From: Haloparvum alkalitolerans
Lineage (GTDB): Archaea; Halobacteriota; Halobacteria; Halobacteriales; Haloferacaceae
DNA: 64,000 nucleotides
Assembly: GCF_050122995.1 (NCBI RefSeq)
Contig: NZ_JBNLIA010000016.1
Location: 1 to 64,000, forward strand
Reading direction: 5' to 3'
How positions within the stretch are numbered: the stretch's first letter is position 1; each line of letters begins with the position of its first letter. A program made the position numbers and the translations under genes. Below are positions 24,409 to 33,646 of the stretch, piece by piece. Under the pieces are notes generated by a model. The model saw nothing but the letters and a program-made list of their open reading frames with translations, searched no databases and was not told the origin of the DNA.

Positions 24409-25032
24409 CTACTTCACGAACTGCAGCAAGTCGTCGCGTTTCGCCTCGTGGAAGCGGTTTCTGAGACACTCGTTGAGCGCCTCGATGTCGCCGCGCTTGG
24501 CGCAGATCGGGGCGATCGCCTCGCCCTCCCACTGCTGCCACGGCGGGTAGAAGCCGAGGCGGTCGCAGATGGCGTCGAGGCGCTCGTCGCGGTCGTCGAC
24601 CTTGTCCATCTTGTTGACGGAGACGATGGGGTCGATCCCCACGTCCCGGAGGAACGACACCATCTCCACGTCGTGGGGAACGTTGCCGCGCTCGGCGTGG
24701 CGGTCGATGATGTCGACCGCGCTCTTGCCGTCCACGACGACGACCCCCGCGAGGATGGCCTCGGCGTTCTCCTCGACGTACCGGACGATGTCGGTCTTGA
24801 TCGCCTCGCGGCGCTCGTCCTCGACGCCGGACATGAAGCCGAAGCCGGGGAGGTCGGTGAACATGAAGTCCTGGCCGGTCCAGTCGTAGTGGTTGGGCTG
24901 GCGCGTCACGCCCGGCTTCCCGCCCGTGTCGAACGAGTGGCCCGTCAGCTCCCGCATCAGCGTCGACTTCCCGACGTTCGACCGCCCCACGAGGACGACC
25001 TCCGCGTCGCGGTCCGGTCGGTCTTCGAACAT
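24409..25032 (-). CDS. engB: GTP-binding protein EngB
   Basis: This 207-residue GTPase has G1 GRSNVGKST (residues 16-24), G3 DLPGFGFM, G4 NKMD and a G5-like region. The EngB/YihA family acts in ribosome assembly. Its length matches the family. It is followed by a 465-base gap containing a dispersed repeat, then divergently by mptA. Confidence 0.9.
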   Translation of the reverse strand: MFEDRPDRDAEVVLVGRSNVGKSTLMRELTGHSFDTGGKPGVTRQPNHYDWTGQDFMFTDLPGFGFMSGVEDERREAIKTDIVRYVEENAEAILAGVVVVDGKSAVDIIDRHAERGNVPHDVEMVSFLRDVGIDPIVSVNKMDKVDDRDERLDAICDRLGFYPPWQQWEGEAIAPICAKRGDIEALNECLRNRFHEAKRDDLLQFVK

Positions 25033-25159
25033 ACGCGGCGTAGACGGTCGAGGCGGTTAAACGCCGCGTGTACGTGTGGCGGATTTCTCGGGAGCGGTCT
25101 CCGCGGATCCGCGAGGTGGAGGTGGTGCGAGTTTGGATTCTTCGCGCGATGCTCTCTAC

Positions 25160-25410
25160 TACTGATCTGGCTCTGCTGCTTTGGACAGCAACACCCAGAA
25201 ATCCCCAGCCGGCTGCCCCGTTCAGTCCCACCCCGCACAGCCCCGCACCGCAACCGCACAGCACCGCAGCCTCACGCCTCCCCAGCCTCGGCCGCGGGCC
25301 GGGCGCGGAACCGCACCGCATCGCGCCCGGCCCGCGACCTCCCTCGCGCGGTCGCGGCGACGCGCGTCGCGGTCGCCGCGGCGCGCGCCGACAGCACCGC
25401 ACGGTGTCGC
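25160..25410 (-). repeat. Dispersed repeat, short form (core plus GC-rich arm)
   Basis: Read on the minus strand, a GC-rich arm of about 200 bases (25215-25410) runs into AGCCGGCT (25207-25214) and then directly into the core GGGGATTTCTGGGTGTTGCT. The arm shares, in the same order, TTCAGTCCCACC, CCCCGCACCGCAACCGCACA, CCTCCCCAGCCTCG and CTCCCTCGCGCG (plus-strand reading) with the copy near 38.07-38.25 kb. Compared with that copy, about 143 bases between two AGCCGGCT sites are absent. The open frames it contains are GC-driven and are not credible genes. The repeat fills most of the gap between engB and mptA. Confidence 0.75.
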
Positions 25411-25497
25411 GGAGCAGAGCGTCCGAACGGCCACGGGCGGGGGGTTCCCCCTCCGCTTCCGAAGCACTCATTCGCGTTCGTCCCTCTTCTCCCGATA

Positions 25498-26427
25498 ATG
25501 AGTCATCAACTTCCCGACGTACAGGCGAGCGAGCCGGACGTCGCGGTCGGCCTCTCGCAGGTCGGCGTGACCGGCGTCGAGAAGCTCGTCAAACTGGCGC
25601 GCGAGGACAAGCGCCCCATCGTCCTCATGGCCGAGTTCGAGGTGTTCGTCGACCTCCCGAGCGGTCGCAAGGGGATCGACATGTCCCGCAACATGGAGAC
25701 GATCGACGAGATCCTCGAGGAGATCACCCGCGAGGAGGCCTACCGCGTCGAGGACGTCTGCGGCGACGCGGCCGAGCGCCTGCTGGCGAAACACGACTAC
25801 ACCTCCACGGCGGAGGTCCGCATGGAGGCGGACCTGATCACGCGCGAGGAGACGCCCGCGTCGGGCCGACAGACGCAGAACACCGCGCGGATCATCGCCT
25901 CCGCGGAGGCGACCGAGGAAGGCACCCGCGAGGAGATCGGCGCCGAGGTCACCGGCATGACGGTCTGCCCCTGCTCGCAGGGCATGTCCGAGTCCCGCGC
26001 CCGCGACAAGCTCCACGATCTGGGCGTCGACGAGGAGACGACCGAGGAGTTCCTCGACGCCGTCCCCCAACCCGGTCATTCCCAGCGCGGACACGCGACG
26101 CTGACCGTCACCGCGAACGGCGATCCCGAGGTCGACCTCGGCGACGTCATCGACATCGCGCGCGACGCCATGAGCGCCCGCATCTACAACATGGCCAAAC
26201 GCCCCGACGAGGACCACATGACGTTCGCGGCCCACTCCGACGCGAAGTTCGTGGAGGACTGCGTCCGCGCGCTCGCCGAGAGCACGGTCGACGAGTTCGA
26301 CCATCTCGATGACGACGCCGTGATCCGCATGGCCCAGTCGAACGACGAGTCGATCCACCAGCACAACGCGCACGCCGAACGCGAGGTCACGATGGGGCAG
26401 CTGCGCGCCGAACTGAACGGCGACTGA
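25498..26427 (+). CDS. mptA: GTP cyclohydrolase MptA (archaeal type)
   Basis: This 309-residue protein matches the MptA/FolE2 family: DLPSGRKGIDMSRNMETIDE, TVCPCSQGMSE with the metal-binding Cys, and NAHAEREVTMG. MptA converts GTP to 7,8-dihydroneopterin 2',3'-cyclic phosphate for pterin synthesis. ATG at 25498 is chosen; the frame runs upstream through the repeat but is not coding there. The gap before it is GC-rich and contains the dispersed repeat. Confidence 0.92.
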   Translation: MSHQLPDVQASEPDVAVGLSQVGVTGVEKLVKLAREDKRPIVLMAEFEVFVDLPSGRKGIDMSRNMETIDEILEEITREEAYRVEDVCGDAAERLLAKHDYTSTAEVRMEADLITREETPASGRQTQNTARIIASAEATEEGTREEIGAEVTGMTVCPCSQGMSESRARDKLHDLGVDEETTEEFLDAVPQPGHSQRGHATLTVTANGDPEVDLGDVIDIARDAMSARIYNMAKRPDEDHMTFAAHSDAKFVEDCVRALAESTVDEFDHLDDDAVIRMAQSNDESIHQHNAHAEREVTMGQLRAELNGD

Positions 26428-26473
26428 CCGAGGCCGTCACGTCCTCCTCCCTCCCCTCCATCTCCTCCCGGCC

Positions 26474-27280
26474 TCACCCGAACCGCAGCGGCTCCGCCTC
26501 CTCCCACCGCGGCTCGAACTGCGCTTTCACGTCGGCCGCGAACTCCGGGTCCTTCAGGTCGATCATCGCGAACGGCTCGTCCTCGGAGAGCGGGTGCGGC
26601 ACCTCGATGCAGGTCTCGACGCCGTCGAACAGGTTGAACGTCCCGTCGACGCCCTCGGCGGTCCGCACCGCGAACCCGTCGTGGTCGGCCAGCTCGGCCG
26701 TGTAGCGCCGCCCGACGCTCCGGGGGAGCTCGTCGACGACCGCCGGCGACAGCAGGACCCTGATCTCGACGCCCCGGTCGAGCGCCGCCTCCAGCTGTTC
26801 GGTCACCTGCTCGCCGATCGACCCGAGGTCGAACCCGACCGTCGGCCCGCCGGCGACGACGACCATGCGTCGCTCGGCGGCCGCGATGCGCTCCAACAGG
26901 AGGTCCGTCGTCTCCTCGGCCCCGACCGCGGCGGTCCAGAACTCCCCCTCGACCGGCTCGGCGGACTCGAGCTCCGTCGAGAGCTCGTCGACGACGGACT
27001 CGTACTGCTCGGCCCGCTCGGCCAACTCCCGCTTCTTGGCGTCGAGCAGTCGGTCCAGCGCTGCGTCCGGCTCCACCGCGACGTACTTCTTGGGCCGGCT
27101 CGCCGCCTGACTCCTGACGAGGTCGTGCTGTTCGAGGCTGTTGAGCACGTCGTAGATGCGGCCCATCGGCACCTCGCTCGCCCGCGAGAGGTCCTTCGCG
27201 GTCGTCGGTCCGGTCCGCAACAGCGCGCGGTAGGTGCGCTCCTCGTACTCCGAGAGCCCGAGGTCCCGTAAACTCGCCAT
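26474..27280 (-). CDS. TrmB-family transcriptional regulator
   Basis: This 268-residue protein has an N-terminal winged helix, LGLSEYEERTYRALLRTGPT with AKDLSRASEVPMGRIYDVL, and a C-terminal PLD-like TrmB sensor domain (MVVVAGGPTVGFDL, VEIRVLLSPAVVDELP). TrmB proteins often control sugar uptake or central metabolism in archaea. A coiled segment (LLDAKKRELAERAEQYESV) links the parts. The target is not evident; neighbours are mptA (convergent) and the thioredoxin-domain protein. Confidence 0.9.
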   Translation of the reverse strand: MASLRDLGLSEYEERTYRALLRTGPTTAKDLSRASEVPMGRIYDVLNSLEQHDLVRSQAASRPKKYVAVEPDAALDRLLDAKKRELAERAEQYESVVDELSTELESAEPVEGEFWTAAVGAEETTDLLLERIAAAERRMVVVAGGPTVGFDLGSIGEQVTEQLEAALDRGVEIRVLLSPAVVDELPRSVGRRYTAELADHDGFAVRTAEGVDGTFNLFDGVETCIEVPHPLSEDEPFAMIDLKDPEFAADVKAQFEPRWEEAEPLRFG

Positions 27281-27383
27281 ACCGGACCGACTCCGCCGAG
27301 ACTCATAAACGCACCGGGGGTTTACCGCCGTGCCCTCCGACGACGGAGTGCTCGAATCGGTGCGGAGCCGGCGTCGATTCGCG

Positions 27384-29033
27384 CTACGCGATTACGTCCG
27401 CGACGCGCGCCATCAACTCGTCCGGGGTTGTCGCCGGGTCGGCGGTCCGGTCGCCCACGCGGACGACGGCGGCCCCCTCCTCGACGTCGAGCGGTCCCGC
27501 GCCGCGATGCGCGTTCGGGACGACGACCTTCTCGTGGTCGGCGACCCGCAGCGCGGCCCGGTGGAGGTCGCTGCCCGGTTCGGTGCCGACCGCGACGAGC
27601 GTCGACCCGCGCGTCAGCCGGCCGACGAGGCTGCCGTAGCCCGCAACCTGGACGCCGAACCGGTCGGACGCGCCCGCGAACGCGGCGGCCGTCTCGCGGG
27701 CCACCGCCTCGTACCGCTCCTCGCCGGTGACGAGTGAGAGGTCCAACAGCGTCTCCGCCATCTCCACGTTGCCGTCCACGGGTCGGAACGGGCGGTCGAG
27801 GAGCGCCTCGCCCTCCCGCGGCCCGTCGACGAACGACCCACCGTCGTGGAGGCGCTCGATCGCGCGGTCGGCGACCGTCCGAGCGAGGTCGGCGCCCTCG
27901 CCGAGGACCGACTCGGCACGGACGAGCGCGGCGACGACCCGGGCGGCGTCCTCGAGCAGGTCGGTCTCGCCCACGGCGTCGCCGGCGCGGAACCTGGTGA
28001 CTGCGCCAGTCTCGGCGTCGATCAGGTCCCGGCGGAGGACGCCCAGGATCCGCTCGGCGTACTCGCCGGCGCGCTCGTCGTCGGTGTAGGCGTGGAACGC
28101 CAGCATGGCGTCGGCCGCGAGGGCGTTGCCGCCCGCGTAGACGGTGAGGTCCTCGCGCGGGGCGTCGAGGTCGGCGCGGTCGCCGGCGCTGCGGGCGTAG
28201 TAGGCGCGGCCCATCCCCGGCCCGAGGCTCCCGCCGACGCCGACGCCGGTCCAGAGGTCGTCGGTGAGGAACGACACCGCGCCCGCGGCCGGCTCGCGGT
28301 AGGCCTCCTCGCCGGTGTAGAGGTAGGCGTTCGCGAACGCCCGGAGGACGGCCGCGTTCGTGTCGAGGGGCTTCTCGTAGTGCACGTCGGTCCAGTCGCG
28401 GCCGCCCGCGTAGCGGAAGAAGCCGCCGGCGACCTCGTCGGTGAGGTGGTTCCGGACCGCATCGAGCGTGCGGAGGGCGCGGTCGCGGTCGCGCTTGAGC
28501 GCGAACTCGACGGTCCGCGGGAGCGGGAACTTCGCGTCGTCGCCCCAGCCGGCGTGTTCCTCGTCGAACTTCACGTCCAACTGCCCGACGAGGTGCTCCT
28601 CGATGGCCTCCGTCACCTCGCCGGCCGGCGGGAGGTCGCCCGCGAGCGCCCGCGGGACGCGCCCGGCGTCGGCGCCCTTCTCGGCGTACATTTCGCGGAC
28701 CGAATCGAGCACCTGGCGCATGCCCTCGGGGTCGAGGTAGCCGGCGCCCGTCAGCAGGGTCCCGTCGGGCGCGAGGAAGACGGTCGAGGGGAACCCGCCC
28801 ATGTTGTACCGCTCGCGGACGCGGGGGTTGCGGTCCACGTCGACGCGGACCGGCACGAAGCCGTCGTTGACGTTGGCCGCGATCCGCGGCTCCGCGTACG
28901 TCTTCGCCTCCATCTCGTGACAGTCTGCACACCACGTCGCCGTGAGCGAGAGCAGCACCGGCCGGTCGGTCTCCGCGGCCGCGGCGAACGCTTCCGGGCC
29001 CCACTCGCGCCACTCGACGCGCGTCTCAGTCAT
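27384..29033 (-). CDS. Thioredoxin-domain protein of the YyaL/SSP411 (DUF255) family
   Basis: This 549-residue protein has an N-terminal thioredoxin-like domain with TATWCADCHEMEAKTY (CxxC) and NMGGFPSTVFLAPDG. A long alpha/alpha-barrel-like domain resembling sugar epimerases follows (GGGFFRYAGGRDW-like segment, NAAVLRAFANAYLYTGEEAY, LDRPFRPVDGNVEMAETLL). The biochemical role of this family is unsettled. ATG at 29033 is used because the thioredoxin domain starts there; upstream in-frame sequence is antisense to the arginine decarboxylase. Members are often somewhat longer than 600 residues, so this is a compact version. Confidence 0.85.
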   Translation of the reverse strand: MTETRVEWREWGPEAFAAAAETDRPVLLSLTATWCADCHEMEAKTYAEPRIAANVNDGFVPVRVDVDRNPRVRERYNMGGFPSTVFLAPDGTLLTGAGYLDPEGMRQVLDSVREMYAEKGADAGRVPRALAGDLPPAGEVTEAIEEHLVGQLDVKFDEEHAGWGDDAKFPLPRTVEFALKRDRDRALRTLDAVRNHLTDEVAGGFFRYAGGRDWTDVHYEKPLDTNAAVLRAFANAYLYTGEEAYREPAAGAVSFLTDDLWTGVGVGGSLGPGMGRAYYARSAGDRADLDAPREDLTVYAGGNALAADAMLAFHAYTDDERAGEYAERILGVLRRDLIDAETGAVTRFRAGDAVGETDLLEDAARVVAALVRAESVLGEGADLARTVADRAIERLHDGGSFVDGPREGEALLDRPFRPVDGNVEMAETLLDLSLVTGEERYEAVARETAAAFAGASDRFGVQVAGYGSLVGRLTRGSTLVAVGTEPGSDLHRAALRVADHEKVVVPNAHRGAGPLDVEEGAAVVRVGDRTADPATTPDELMARVADVIA

Positions 29034-29160
29034 GGCCGGAACTGGGAGGGGCGCGAGGGTAAGCGCTTCGAGACGGCGGGGGCGACCCGCCCGGTGCCGG
29101 CGTCGGAGGCCGCCGACCGGGGTTCGTAACGCCTTACCGCGGCGAGCGCCGCGCTCCTCT

Positions 29161-29724
29161 ATGAACGCGATCCACGTGGCCGCCGGGACCGGCGTCGCGC
29201 CCACGGAGATGGCCTCCTACGACGCGGCGCTCGCCGACGCCAACCTCCACAACTACAACCTCGTCTCGGTCTCCTCGGTCGTCCCGGCCGAGGCGACCGT
29301 CGAGGCGGTCGACCGCGCCCCCGACCTCGGTCCGGCCGGCAACCGCCTCACCGTCGTCGAGGCGCGACGGACCGTCGGCCCGGAGGGCGCGAGCTTTCGG
29401 CAGGGCGACGTGGCCGGTTCCGCGGAGGGCGAGACGGTCGCGGCCGACGCCGACGAACGGGAGAATGGGTCCGAGATGGACGCCGTCGTCGCGGGCCTCG
29501 GCTGGGCGACCGGGCCCGGTCCGGGGCTGTTCTACGAGGTGACCGGCACCGACGCCGCGGACGTACGCGAGCGCATCGACGCCGGGTTGGACGCGGGCGC
29601 CGAACTCCGCGACTGGACGCTCGACGACCGGGAGTGTCTCGTCGAGGCCGCGACCCCGACGCCGGACGCGTACACGACGACGGTCGTCGTGGCCGCGTAC
29701 GGCGAATCGGAACCGGTGCTCTGA
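29161..29724 (+). CDS. pdaD: Pyruvoyl-dependent arginine decarboxylase
   Basis: This 187-residue proenzyme has the self-cleavage site LVSVSSVVP near residues 34-42, where a Ser becomes the pyruvoyl group. GLGWATGPGPGLFYEV follows. It decarboxylates arginine to agmatine, needed for polyamines and for agmatidine at the wobble base of tRNA-Ile2 in archaea. An acidic insertion (ADADERENGSEMD) lies between the halves. It is divergent from the YyaL-like gene and starts cleanly at ATG 29161. Confidence 0.9.
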   Translation: MNAIHVAAGTGVAPTEMASYDAALADANLHNYNLVSVSSVVPAEATVEAVDRAPDLGPAGNRLTVVEARRTVGPEGASFRQGDVAGSAEGETVAADADERENGSEMDAVVAGLGWATGPGPGLFYEVTGTDAADVRERIDAGLDAGAELRDWTLDDRECLVEAATPTPDAYTTTVVVAAYGESEPVL

Positions 29725-29785
29725 GGCGCCGAGCGACACCGCCGACGCCTTTTTACCTCGCGTTCTCCAACTCCCCTCACCCTCA

Positions 29786-30169
29786 ATGAACGGAAACAAC
29801 CCCTACGCGGGCGCTCCCGGCGTCGCGGGCGCCGGCGAGCCGGAGCCGGTGGACCTCTCCCCTGACCAAGAGCGGGCGCTGCGGACCGCCGTCGCGGGGA
29901 TCGTCGACCGCACGGAGTCGTACCTCCCGGACGGCTACATCGTCGGCTCCGAGCTGTCGGTGGGCACGGGCGGGGCCACCGCGACGGTCGCGGTGAACCC
30001 ACCGGCCGGTCACCCCGTCTCCGCCGGGTTCGCGCCGGACCCGGAGGAGCTGGAGACCGGCATCGAAGACACCGACGCCGAGGAGGTCGCGAAGGGGCTC
30101 GCGGCCAGCGCGGCGGTACAGGTGATGAACGCGGTCGGCGACGGCGAGCTCACGCCGACGGCGAAGTAA
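29786..30169 (+). CDS. Conserved haloarchaeal protein of unknown function
   Basis: This 127-residue soluble protein starts MNGNNPYAGAPGVAGAG and has a single predicted alpha/beta domain (DLSPDQERALRTAVAGIVDR, LPDGYIVGSELSVG, ATVAVNPPAGHPVSAGF). A TATA-like TTTTTAC lies about 32 bases before the ATG, suggesting a leaderless transcript. I recognise it as a widespread haloarchaeal family but know no function. It follows pdaD on the same strand. Confidence 0.75.
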   Translation: MNGNNPYAGAPGVAGAGEPEPVDLSPDQERALRTAVAGIVDRTESYLPDGYIVGSELSVGTGGATATVAVNPPAGHPVSAGFAPDPEELETGIEDTDAEEVAKGLAASAAVQVMNAVGDGELTPTAK

Positions 30170-30178
30170 GACGCTGCG

Positions 30179-30463
30179 TCAGTCGCCGCCGGGCGCTCCC
30201 GGACGGCGGTCGCGGTCGAGATGCTGTCCTTCTGCGGACGGAGTCACGCCGAACAGCGCGTAGGCGACGAGCGTCGCGGCCACGACCGCGCCGACGCCCA
30301 GCCCCAGCGTCGCCGACGACCCCACGACCGGCGCGGTCGTCCAGCCGGCCAGCAACGGGACGGGGATCGCGGCGAGGAGCCAGTCGTACTCCGACCGGCT
30401 CGGTCCGCCGTTGCCGTCGTTGCCGTCGATGCCGTCGATGATCGCGTCGCCACTATGCACCAT
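30179..30463 (-). CDS. Small membrane protein, unknown function
   Basis: This 94-residue protein has a short polar N-terminus, then two likely membrane helices (DWLLAAIPVPLLAGW and LGLGVGAVVAATLVAYALFG) and a charged tail (DRDRRPGAPGGD). ATG at 30463 gives MVHSGD; another start lies 24 bases upstream. It converges on the preceding unknown gene and lies next to PAN. Confidence 0.65.
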   Translation of the reverse strand: MVHSGDAIIDGIDGNDGNGGPSRSEYDWLLAAIPVPLLAGWTTAPVVGSSATLGLGVGAVVAATLVAYALFGVTPSAEGQHLDRDRRPGAPGGD

Positions 30464-30588
30464 TCGTCTCACCCGGTCGGATCGCACGGCTGGAACTCAC
30501 TTAGAAATTGTCCCGCCCGGAGACGGGGAACCGGTTCGCGGCCGGACGCCGCGGTGCCGGTATCGAAGGAGGCGTCGGTACCGGTGGG

Positions 30589-31812
30589 TCAGTACTGGTA
30601 GTGGATCGCGCGGTCGGCCGTCTCCTCGGCCTGGGCGAGCTTCTCGCGGGCGTCCTCGAAGTCCTCGCGGCGGACCTCGGTGCGGCCGTCGCGGATGGCG
30701 AACATCCCCGCCTCGGTCGCCAGTGACTCGATGTCGGCGCCGCTGTAGCGGTCGAGGTCGGCCGCCAGGTCGCGGAGGTCGATGTCGTCGGCGACGTTCA
30801 TCTCCTCGGTGTGGATGTCGAGGATGCGGCTCCGCCCCTCGGCGTCGGGCTTGGGGACCTCGATGAGGCGGTCGAACCGGCCGGGCCGGAGGATCGCCTC
30901 GTCGAGCATGTCGAAGCGGTTGGTCGCGGCCATGATGCGGATCTCGCCGCGCTCGTCGAAGCCGTCCATCTCCGAGAGCAGCTGCATCATCGTCCGCTGG
31001 ACCTCCGCGTCGCCGGAGGTCTTCGAGTCCGTCCGTTTCGCCGCGACGGCGTCGATCTCGTCGATGAAGATCACGGCGGGTTCACGCTCCTGCGCCAGCT
31101 CGAAGAGGTCGCGGACGAGCCTCGCGCCCTCGCCGATGAACTTGCGGACGAGTTCGGAGCCGGCCATCTTGATGAAGGTGGCGTCGGACTCGTTGGCGAC
31201 GGCCTTCGCGAGCATCGTCTTACCGGTCCCCGGCGGGCCGTGCAGCAGGACGCCGCTCGGCGGGTCGACGCCGACGGTCTCGAACACCTCGGGGTTGTCG
31301 AGGGGGTCCTCGACCGCCTCGCGAACCTCGCGGATCTGGTCGGCGATGCCGCCGATGTCCCCGTAGGTCACGTCCGGCGACTCGTCGACCTCCATCGCCT
31401 GCGCGCGGGCGTCGGTCTCGTCGTCCAGCACCGTCTGGACCGAGAAGGAGTCGTTGATCGCGACGCGGTCGCCCGGTTCGAGGTCGCCGTCCATCCGGGT
31501 GGACGCCTGCGTGAACACCTCCTGGTTGTTGCCGTGCTGCTTGATGACGATGCCGTCCTCGGTGATCTCCTCGACGGACGCGATGTACAGCGACGAGGTC
31601 TTCAGCACCTCGTTCTCCCGCTTCAGCTCGTCGACGTCGTCCTTGAGGTCGTCGCGGCGACCCTGCGCGTCCTCGAGCCGCCGCTCCAGCTCCTCGTTCA
31701 CCTGCACGATCCGCTCGTAATGTTTGCGGATCGCCTCCAGCCGCTCCGCCTCGGTCATCTCGGGGTCCAACTCGAGGCGGGGACGGTCCGGGAGTGATGG
31801 GCTGTGGGACAT
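30589..31812 (-). CDS. pan: Proteasome-activating nucleotidase PAN
   Basis: This 407-residue AAA ATPase unfolds proteins and opens the 20S proteasome. It has an N-terminal coiled coil (RKHYERIVQVNEELERRLED), an OB domain, Walker A GPPGTGKT, Walker B FIDEIDA, an arginine-finger region RPGRFD and the AAA lid. The chain ends IHYQY; the penultimate residue is Gln, so the usual hydrophobic-Tyr-X docking motif is not at the exact end. A TATA-like site lies about 28 bases before the start (near 31840). Haloarchaea often have two PAN genes; this is one of them. Confidence 0.95.
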   Translation of the reverse strand: MSHSPSLPDRPRLELDPEMTEAERLEAIRKHYERIVQVNEELERRLEDAQGRRDDLKDDVDELKRENEVLKTSSLYIASVEEITEDGIVIKQHGNNQEVFTQASTRMDGDLEPGDRVAINDSFSVQTVLDDETDARAQAMEVDESPDVTYGDIGGIADQIREVREAVEDPLDNPEVFETVGVDPPSGVLLHGPPGTGKTMLAKAVANESDATFIKMAGSELVRKFIGEGARLVRDLFELAQEREPAVIFIDEIDAVAAKRTDSKTSGDAEVQRTMMQLLSEMDGFDERGEIRIMAATNRFDMLDEAILRPGRFDRLIEVPKPDAEGRSRILDIHTEEMNVADDIDLRDLAADLDRYSGADIESLATEAGMFAIRDGRTEVRREDFEDAREKLAQAEETADRAIHYQY

Positions 31813-32040
31813 TCGTTGCCCGCGCTACGGTTCGCGCGTAAATGTGCCTTTGGGTCGGCGAAACGCGACCCCCGAGCGGTATCCGGAGCCCGCCGCCCCG
31901 GAGCGCGTCCCCGCGGAGACCTCCGCCCGCCGTCCGGGCGTGCGGATCGCCGCGGTCGAAGCGGTGACAGAAACGGACTGTCGGCGGTCGCGGCCGGCGA
32001 GTGAGAACCCGGCTGCGGCGGTGGGCTGCGGGCCGGGAGC

Positions 32041-32304
32041 TCAGTCCGACGCGCGGCCGCCGCCGCCCGAGAGCACGTCGCGGCCGTCGCCGGTGATGCG
32101 GTAGACCACCTCGCCGCTGACCGACTCCACCAGCCCGGCGTCGCGGAGCGCGTCGCACCGCCGCTCGACGTGGGGCGCGTGGAGTCCCGTGTTGCTCGCG
32201 ACGAGCGCCGGGTAGTCCGCTCCCGACTCCGCGAGGTACGCGAGCACTCGGACGTCGGTGCTGTTGAGGTCTGCGGACGGGTCTCCGGCTGCGCCGTGGG
32301 ACAT
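32041..32304 (-). CDS. Small winged-helix protein, PhiH1-repressor-like
   Basis: This 87-residue winged-helix protein has ADLNSTDVRVLAYLAESGAD, NTGLHAPHVERRCDAL, then the wing DAGLVESVSGEVVYRIT. This resembles the small haloarchaeal PhiH1-repressor-like family. The start is placed at ATG 32304 rather than the two upstream ATGs because a TATA box lies about 30 bases before it (32331-32339), as in leaderless genes. It may repress its own promoter; neighbours are PAN and an antiporter. Confidence 0.75.
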   Translation of the reverse strand: MSHGAAGDPSADLNSTDVRVLAYLAESGADYPALVASNTGLHAPHVERRCDALRDAGLVESVSGEVVYRITGDGRDVLSGGGGRASD

Positions 32305-32330
32305 GATCGTGACAAATGTTACCATTGGCC

Positions 32331-32339
32331 ATATACCTT
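32331..32339 (-). promoter_or_regulatory. TATA box of the winged-helix gene
   Basis: On the minus strand AAGGTATAT lies about 30 bases before ATG 32304. This decides the start of the winged-helix gene. Confidence 0.6.
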
Positions 32340-32398
32340 GCGCCCGTTCCCGCCGGTCGGGAGCCTGCACGCGGAGAGGTCGCTCGCGGGGCGGCCGC

Positions 32399-33637
32399 TC
32401 ACCGCCCGAACGCGAGGCGGGAGATGTCGTCCGCCCGGTTCATCAGCACCGTTCCGAGCGTCGCGGTGACGAGCACGTAGCCGACCGTGAACGCGGGGAG
32501 CGTCTCGCGGAACACGGGCGTCGTTCCGGCGGCGGCGAGGAACGCCGCGATCACCAGCGAGAACTCCCCGCGCGGGGCGAGCGCGCAGCCGACCCGGACC
32601 GCGCGCGTGGCGTCGAGCCCGTACGCGCGCCCGGCGAGGTACCCCGAGACGAGCTGGCCGGGGACCGTCACCGCCACCGCGACGGCGACCGGGAGCGCCG
32701 TCGCCGCGAGCAGCCGCGGGTCGGTCGCGGCCCCGACCGCGAAGAAGAACAGCGCGGCCGAGAGGTCCCGGACCGGGACGACGAGCGTCTCGATGCGCTG
32801 TACGTGGCTCGTCCGCCCGAACGCGGTACCGACGAAAAAGGCGGCGACCGCCTCGCTGACGCCCGAGACGATCCCGAGGCCGGCCACGAGCGCCGCCACG
32901 CCCAACACTCCGAGCAGGAACAGCTCCGACGAGGTCGTCGAGAAGGCCCGCTCCAGCCGATCGGCGCCGTAGTGCGCGATCGCGACCACGACCCCCACGA
33001 ACGCCGCGGCGGTCCCGAGCGAGCGCAGTAGCGTCTCCGGCTCGGCGACGCCCAGCAGCACCGCCGACAGCACCGCGAACGCGGCCGCGGTGAGCACGTC
33101 CTCGATGACGACCACCCCGAGGATGGCGTCCGACTCCGCGTCGGCGATCCAGCCGAGGTCCAGGAGCGACTTCGCGATGATCACCGTCGAGGAGTTGAAG
33201 ACGATCAGCGCCAGGAACGCCGACTCCAGCAGCGACCAGCCGAACGCGAGCCCGATCAGGACGCCGATCGGGGCGCTGATGAGCACGTCCGCCGCCCCGG
33301 CCCGCACGAACTGCGCTCGGTTCGTGAACAGCTGTTCGAGGCTCAGCTCCAGTCCGACGAAGAACAGGAGCAACACGACGCCGAGTTCCGCGAGCAGCCG
33401 GAACGTCCCCGGGTCGCGCACGAGCGACAGCGACAGGTCGCCGACCGCGGGCGCGAAGGGGCCGACCGCCAGCCCCACGAGGATGTACGCGGGGATGACG
33501 GAGTAGCCGAGCCGTCGGCTCGCGCCGCCCGCGGCGGCCAAAAGCACCAGCACCGCGCCGGCGACCGCCAACGGGGGGAGCGTCGGGAGCCCTGAAGTAC
33601 CCTGAAGCGAGAACGCGGGGAGGGAGGCGGCGGTCAC
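32399..33637 (-). CDS. Cation:proton antiporter (CPA2/Kef-type)
   Basis: This 412-residue membrane protein has about twelve hydrophobic helices. It has the CPA2 pattern: LGYSVIPAYILVGLAVGPF, ELGVVLLLFFVGLELSLEQL, SSTVIIAKSLLDLGW, VVIEDVLTAAAFAVL with the paired acidic site, and LAPRGEFSLVIAAFL. It exchanges Na+ or K+ for protons. It starts at GTG 33637, ten bases after the cofH stop, so the two are likely one transcript. No C-terminal TrkA-N regulatory domain is present. Confidence 0.88.
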   Translation of the reverse strand: MTAASLPAFSLQGTSGLPTLPPLAVAGAVLVLLAAAGGASRRLGYSVIPAYILVGLAVGPFAPAVGDLSLSLVRDPGTFRLLAELGVVLLLFFVGLELSLEQLFTNRAQFVRAGAADVLISAPIGVLIGLAFGWSLLESAFLALIVFNSSTVIIAKSLLDLGWIADAESDAILGVVVIEDVLTAAAFAVLSAVLLGVAEPETLLRSLGTAAAFVGVVVAIAHYGADRLERAFSTTSSELFLLGVLGVAALVAGLGIVSGVSEAVAAFFVGTAFGRTSHVQRIETLVVPVRDLSAALFFFAVGAATDPRLLAATALPVAVAVAVTVPGQLVSGYLAGRAYGLDATRAVRVGCALAPRGEFSLVIAAFLAAAGTTPVFRETLPAFTVGYVLVTATLGTVLMNRADDISRLAFGR

Positions 33638-33646
33638 GGTCAGCCC

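Noticed and set aside
32305..32370. Upstream starts of the winged-helix gene
   Set aside because: The TATA box lies between them and the chosen start, so those codons would not be in the transcript.
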